Shown here: positions 33,271 through 36,499 of the stretch, one piece after another
Layout of the letters: each line of letters opens with the position of its first letter
Position numbering within the stretch: position 1 is the stretch's first letter
Assembly (NCBI GenBank): GCA_028289325.1
Contig: JANQQN010000433.1
Location: 1-36,499 of the forward strand
Direction: 5' to 3'
DNA: 36,499 nt
Source: Myxococcota bacterium
GTDB lineage: Bacteria > Myxococcota > Kuafuiibacteriia > Kuafuiibacteriales > Kuafuiibacteriaceae
Notes under the pieces: model-generated
What the model saw: only the letters and a program-made list of their open reading frames with translations
Told to the model about the DNA's origin: nothing
Databases searched by the model: none
Translations under genes and position numbers: made by a program

Positions 33271-34512
33271 CTATCGAATACGCTCGAAGGTCCAAGGGTA
33301 ACCGTCGAGACCGAAGATGGTCTCCATCGACGAGCCATTCCACTTTGCGACGATCCCGCTGGCGAAGCCTTCGGTGGGTACATTGAAGTAGGCGTCACCA
33401 TCGATGCCGAACACCCCGCCGTAACAAGCACCTCCGACGCCCATTCCGGGCGCGGCGGCCAGGGTCATCGCGCCGACCTCATCGATGTCACCATCCCAGA
33501 AGGAACACGAAAACTCGATATCGCTCCAGTAGGTGGGGATCGCCGACGCGGCTCCTGCCTCCGCATCGATGGCGCGGAGAAGGAAACGTCCGGGTGCGTA
33601 TTGGAGGACGATGCCGATGTCATGGCCTCCGGTCATGGTTTGGCCTTGCTGGCAAAAGCCACTCGCAAAATCGCGAGTGCCCACGTCGAATCGAGCTATC
33701 GCGCCCTGAGGGAAGCTCGTACCGCTGTGGTTGTAGTACGGCCCCCACGACGGCGCGCCGGCGATGTAGAGCCGATCGTCGCGACCGGACAGCGCCCAGG
33801 TTGCATTCGAGGAGCAGTCGGAAGTCACCAGTTTTTGGTCCCGCACATCAGACGTGGAGACGGACAGAACGCCGAGTAACGGCACCCCATCTACGGTTTG
33901 CCAATCGGCCCACGAAACAGGCAGGACGAGATAACCGGTCGCCTCCGCGACCGCGCGAGCCGCGAAGTTGACATCGCGCCCACTGAGGTTCACTCGGCCG
34001 ACGAAGCCATCACGATTCATATCAGCGATCGGCGCGTCGTCGATGATCTCCATCGTGGTTGGATTCCAGACAACGATCATGCCGTCGTTGGGGGCGATGG
34101 CGTAGGCGCGCTCGGGACCAAAGACGTAGAAGTCACCGAAGAACGTGAAACCAAAGTTGGCGAAGCTAACGGTGACGGGGTTCTCGAGGACGAGCTCCTC
34201 GGACACCTGGTACCGGGTCACGGTGAACTCTTCGTTGTTGGGCACAAAGACGTAGCCGAGCTCCGAGAAGACGCCGCGTGCGCCGCCCGAAACGGCGAGC
34301 CCTTGCGCCCGGTCGATGGTCTGGGGATTCAGGTCGCCAAGAACGGAAATGAGCATCTCCGAGGTGTCGGCGCTCTGTATCTCCTGCGAGAGCAGATACG
34401 CGGTGGAGCTGGCCGTTGCCAGGCGGCCATCGCCCGATGGCGAATCGCCGCAAGCAGCCGCGGCGACCGTCAGCGTCACGCCCAAAACGAGTCCTTTGCT
34501 GTGCCTATCCAT
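33271..34512 (-). CDS. Secreted lipoprotein E (six-member family)
   Basis: 413 residues. The ATG at 34512 gives a short basic start (MDRHSKG), a hydrophobic segment and AAAC with lipidated Cys21. The earlier in-frame ATGs would put the Fur-like box inside the gene. Family motifs: IVVWNPTTM is kept, DDRLYIAGA and AIARFDVGT are altered, and it ends in TFERIR. It has extra cysteines (SDCSSN, FCQQGQ, EFSCSF, GGACYGG) that may form disulfides. There is no adjacent receptor in the same direction; lipoprotein F lies 173 bp upstream on the same strand. A Fur-like box 20 bp before the start predicts induction under iron limitation. Function unknown. Confidence 0.72.
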   Translation of the reverse strand: MDRHSKGLVLGVTLTVAAAACGDSPSGDGRLATASSTAYLLSQEIQSADTSEMLISVLGDLNPQTIDRAQGLAVSGGARGVFSELGYVFVPNNEEFTVTRYQVSEELVLENPVTVSFANFGFTFFGDFYVFGPERAYAIAPNDGMIVVWNPTTMEIIDDAPIADMNRDGFVGRVNLSGRDVNFAARAVAEATGYLVLPVSWADWQTVDGVPLLGVLSVSTSDVRDQKLVTSDCSSNATWALSGRDDRLYIAGAPSWGPYYNHSGTSFPQGAIARFDVGTRDFASGFCQQGQTMTGGHDIGIVLQYAPGRFLLRAIDAEAGAASAIPTYWSDIEFSCSFWDGDIDEVGAMTLAAAPGMGVGGACYGGVFGIDGDAYFNVPTEGFASGIVAKWNGSSMETIFGLDGYPWTFERIR

Positions 34513-34522
34513 ATGCACGAAG

Positions 34523-34554
34523 TTGCTAAAGTAAATGAGAATCATTTTCAATAT
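34523..34554 (-). promoter_or_regulatory. Fur-like box and promoter of lipoprotein E
   Basis: The box at 34533-34554 reads on the plus strand AAATGAGAATCATTTTCA plus AT-rich ends. On the minus strand TTGAAA (34546-34551) inside the box and TAGCAA (34523-34528) are 17 bp apart. The ATG lies ten bases beyond, which again predicts a very short leader. Confidence 0.65.
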
Positions 34555-34651
34555 GGGGGAATCAAGCGAGGCGCCCGCCGCGTACATCTCGTTTTTCCCG
34601 GACGGAGCCGCAACCATCGGTCTTCGCGGCTCGTTGCCACGGAACCGTGCG

Positions 34652-34689
34652 CTAGGGGCAGCATAGTGCTAACCCGTATACGGCCCTAG
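34652..34689 (-). terminator. Possible stem-loop at the end of lipoprotein F
   Basis: Arms CTAGGG and CCCTAG flank a small AGCA/TGCT hairpin and the 10-bp palindrome CCGTATACGG, right at the stop of lipoprotein F. There is no T-run; the structure could end transcription or simply be chance. Confidence 0.22.
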
Positions 34690-35873
34690 AGGCGCCCCAA
34701 GCCGCTCGCGATGCCTAGGATCTCTAACCCAGAGATGGGCGGGTCCATGGTCGTCTCAATGAGGATGGTGCTGGAGAAGTTGGCCGTAGACTGCGTCGCG
34801 TACGTCTTGCCGCTAACCTCGAACGTTGTGAAGCGCCCTGCCGATGGCGCGATGGAGGCGAGGGCTGCGGAACCACTTTCGAGATCGAGGCGCCACCATG
34901 ACCACGCCGGAGCAGCCAAGATCTGCGCAGATAAGGCCAGGTCTGGCGGCAGAGCGCCATCTTCCAGAACGCGCACGTAAACGGATCCGTCAGGGCCGGC
35001 GATGAGGCCGCCTGCGATATCCCCGTCGACAAACGACGCGATCGCGGGATGATAGTCTTCGTCGAAAGCCATCGACCCCGCGGGAATGCGGCGCAAGCAG
35101 GACTCGCCGATGCCCGTACGCCCCAAGTATTCGGTGGCGGCGTTCGCAGTGCCGGAGGCCAAGTAGATGTCGCCGTTTTCGGCCAACATGGCATAAACGG
35201 CGTCTCCGCAGGAATCGTCGGTCAGAACGGTTCGCGTTCCGGTGTCGAGATCCAAGGCCAACACGACCGACTCGGGCCGGGTTGTATCACCGACCGGGTC
35301 CGAGTATGCGAACGGGAAGAAGGCCGTGCGGCCGCGGACGACAGGCACATAAACAAACGGAAAGAACCCGTCGCGCGCGAGCCCATCCAAGGCGACCGTC
35401 TCGTCGATCTCCATCGTCGCCGGGTTCCACACGACCATTTGTAGGGTGCCGCTGTCGATAAGATAGGCCCGTGTATCTGAGGCGAACACGTTCGCCGAAG
35501 TGCGCTGCGTCGTGGCAAAACCAAGCCCCGAGAAGCTGAGCTGGCCCCGCGCCTCGGGCTGTCCGTCGGCGATGGCATATTTGGTGAGCGTCAGGTTCGC
35601 GACGCTGTCGACAAAGAACTCGCCCGAGCCCTCCTTTACGTAGAGCAACGACAGCCCAGCGACTTCGATCGCCCCGGCCGGATCCAGGGTCGCATCGGCG
35701 CCAAGATTCGGGACAACACCCACATACGAGCTGATGTCGGAGCCAGGTGCGAAGATGGCGGCCGACACCACGAAGCCTGGGTCTACGGGAATACTCGTAT
35801 CGGCGTCGTCATTAGAACAGGCCGTAAGGCTGGCGAACAAACACACCGAAACAACGAACGAATGGATCCGCAT
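34686..35873 (-). CDS. Secreted lipoprotein F (six-member family, TetR-linked)
   Basis: 395 residues. The ATG at 35873 is supported by AGAGGAGA seven bases upstream, against an in-frame ATG at 35912. Signal: MRIHSF, hydrophobic 7-17, LTAC with lipidated Cys19, then SNDDAD. Family motifs are well kept: MVVWNPATM, NGDIYLASG and CLRRIPAGS, and the late W-containing stretch PAWSWWRLDL. It ends in GLGRL. Its promoter lies just after a TetR gene on the same strand and contains a tandem operator-like repeat (35916-35945) instead of a Fur-like box. So the family members are wired to different regulators: Fur, LytTR or TetR. Function is unknown. Confidence 0.73.
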   Translation of the reverse strand: MRIHSFVVSVCLFASLTACSNDDADTSIPVDPGFVVSAAIFAPGSDISSYVGVVPNLGADATLDPAGAIEVAGLSLLYVKEGSGEFFVDSVANLTLTKYAIADGQPEARGQLSFSGLGFATTQRTSANVFASDTRAYLIDSGTLQMVVWNPATMEIDETVALDGLARDGFFPFVYVPVVRGRTAFFPFAYSDPVGDTTRPESVVLALDLDTGTRTVLTDDSCGDAVYAMLAENGDIYLASGTANAATEYLGRTGIGESCLRRIPAGSMAFDEDYHPAIASFVDGDIAGGLIAGPDGSVYVRVLEDGALPPDLALSAQILAAPAWSWWRLDLESGSAALASIAPSAGRFTTFEVSGKTYATQSTANFSSTILIETTMDPPISGLEILGIASGLGRL

Positions 35874-35915
35874 CAATTCTCCTCTGAGACTGACTTTGAT
35901 GATCAATCTCATAAA

Positions 35916-35945
35916 GCAATACGATCGTATGCAATACGATCGTAC
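35916..35945 (-). promoter_or_regulatory. Tandem palindromic operator, probably for the TetR regulator
   Basis: GCAATACGATCGTA is repeated exactly at 35916-35929 and 35931-35944, a period of 15 bp. Each copy contains the palindrome ATACGATCGTAT (second copy ends in C). It lies between the TetR gene and lipoprotein F, about 45 bp before the latter. TetR-family repressors bind such palindromes, often as two dimers. Confidence 0.6.
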
Positions 35946-35995
35946 CGGTCTTGTCGTACGGCCCTTGTCTTGTCAACGTGTAGGGTTTACGGTTA

Positions 35996-36499
35996 TCAAC
36001 GCGGGCGGGCGCCTTGCAGCAGCAGGTCGACAGTGAAGTCGACGAACCTCGCGTCCAACTCTTCTCGGCCATCGCCGAGTCTAAGCCCGTGTTGAGCTTG
36101 GAACACGGCCCAGCCGTTCATGAGAATTCCGATGACCGTGATCAGGAACAGGGGTTCGACGGCGCGAAGCTGTCCGGCGTCCTGCGCCGCCACGACGCGC
36201 CGGACCAGCTCTGCATCGAGCTGGGCCTCCTTCGGCCATCGAGGATCCTGACCTTCGAGGAGCAACCAGGCGCCCAGTCTCATGAGTTCAGGGTTTTTAC
36301 GAGCCCACTCAAAGTAGTTCTTCATACCCTGACGAACGAGTCCTTCGAAATCAGTGTCCGCGGTGGCGAACGCGCTGGCCTGGTGGGCGTGAAACTTCGC
36401 CTCCGACCGGGCCATCACCGCCTGCTCGAGCTCTGCCTTGGTGCCGAAATGGTGCTGAACGCAGCCCACCGATACGCCCGCTCGTTCCGCGACCGCCCG
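35996..36499 (-). CDS. TetR-family transcriptional regulator (5' end outside window)
   Basis: 167 codons plus stop are visible; the frame is open to the window end, so the first roughly 25-30 residues are missing. The visible start AVAERAGVSVGCVQHHFGTKAEL is the helix-turn-helix of TetR proteins: recognition helix followed by the HFGTKAEL signature. The remaining 140 residues are helical (FEWARKNPELMRLGAWLLLEG, ITVIGILMNGWAVFQ) as in the ligand-binding domain. The gene ends 123 bp before lipoprotein F on the same strand, and the tandem palindrome in between is the likely operator. The effector is unknown; divergence of the C-terminal domain prevents prediction. Confidence 0.88.
   Translation of the reverse strand, partial: RAVAERAGVSVGCVQHHFGTKAELEQAVMARSEAKFHAHQASAFATADTDFEGLVRQGMKNYFEWARKNPELMRLGAWLLLEGQDPRWPKEAQLDAELVRRVVAAQDAGQLRAVEPLFLITVIGILMNGWAVFQAQHGLRLGDGREELDARFVDFTVDLLLQGARPR

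Noticed and set aside
34590..34665. LytTR-like GTT repeats before lipoprotein E
   Set aside because: ACGGTTCCG and ATGGTTGCG on the minus strand depart from the consensus and are 31 bp apart, not 21.

Overview
The window reads as part of a large, GC-rich chromosome of a Gram-negative bacterium, most likely a Myxococcota/Polyangia-type (former delta-proteobacterial) organism. This placement rests on overall character: high-GC codon use, TonB-family proteins of a type I associate with that group, arrays of secreted lipoproteins, LytTR two-component pairs, and a TonB-domain/TonB-receptor fusion. No rRNA or marker gene is present to settle it. I saw no tRNA, rRNA, insertion sequence, phage gene or CRISPR array.

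Almost everything concerns metal and heme acquisition or metal-sparing proteins. Left part (1-10.1 kb): the 3' end of a TonB-like gene; a remnant of a TonB-dependent receptor (TBDR); a minus-strand operon with two unknown proteins, nickel superoxide dismutase (sodN) and its maturation protease (sodX), behind a Fur-like box; a TBDR-lipoprotein pair; a secreted protein with ten EF-hand loops; and a DUF2325 protein with a His/Cys-rich N-terminus. Middle (10.3-18.2 kb): an azurin-like cupredoxin diverging from a complete heme-uptake operon: receptor, a three-domain HmuY-like lipoprotein, hmuT, hmuU, hmuV, and a HugZ-type heme-degradation protein.

Right part (18.5-36.5 kb): two LytS-like kinase / LytTR regulator pairs interleaved with secreted lipoproteins; a second TBDR-lipoprotein operon whose receptor carries its own TonB C-terminal domain; an AraC regulator; another TBDR; two more lipoproteins; and a TetR regulator with a tandem operator. 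Six lipoproteins (A to F: 3486-4721, 20513-21760, 22818-24062, 25508-26728, 33271-34512, 34686-35873) belong to one divergent paralogous family, probably beta-propeller-like surface or periplasmic partners of the receptors.

Regulation is visible in the DNA. Seven Fur-like palindromes (core TGAGAATGATTCTCA) lie in front of the sodN operon, receptor 1, the DUF2325 gene, azurin, the heme operon and two lipoproteins. In several promoters the box fills the spacer between -35 and -10-like hexamers and the start codon follows within about 5-10 nt, which predicts leaderless or nearly leaderless mRNAs. Two lipoprotein promoters carry direct repeats matching the LytTR-type site (9-bp repeats 21 bp apart). 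The locus therefore looks like an iron-starvation island that combines heme piracy, receptor/lipoprotein pairs under iron and signal control, and iron-free substitutes (Ni-SOD, copper azurin).
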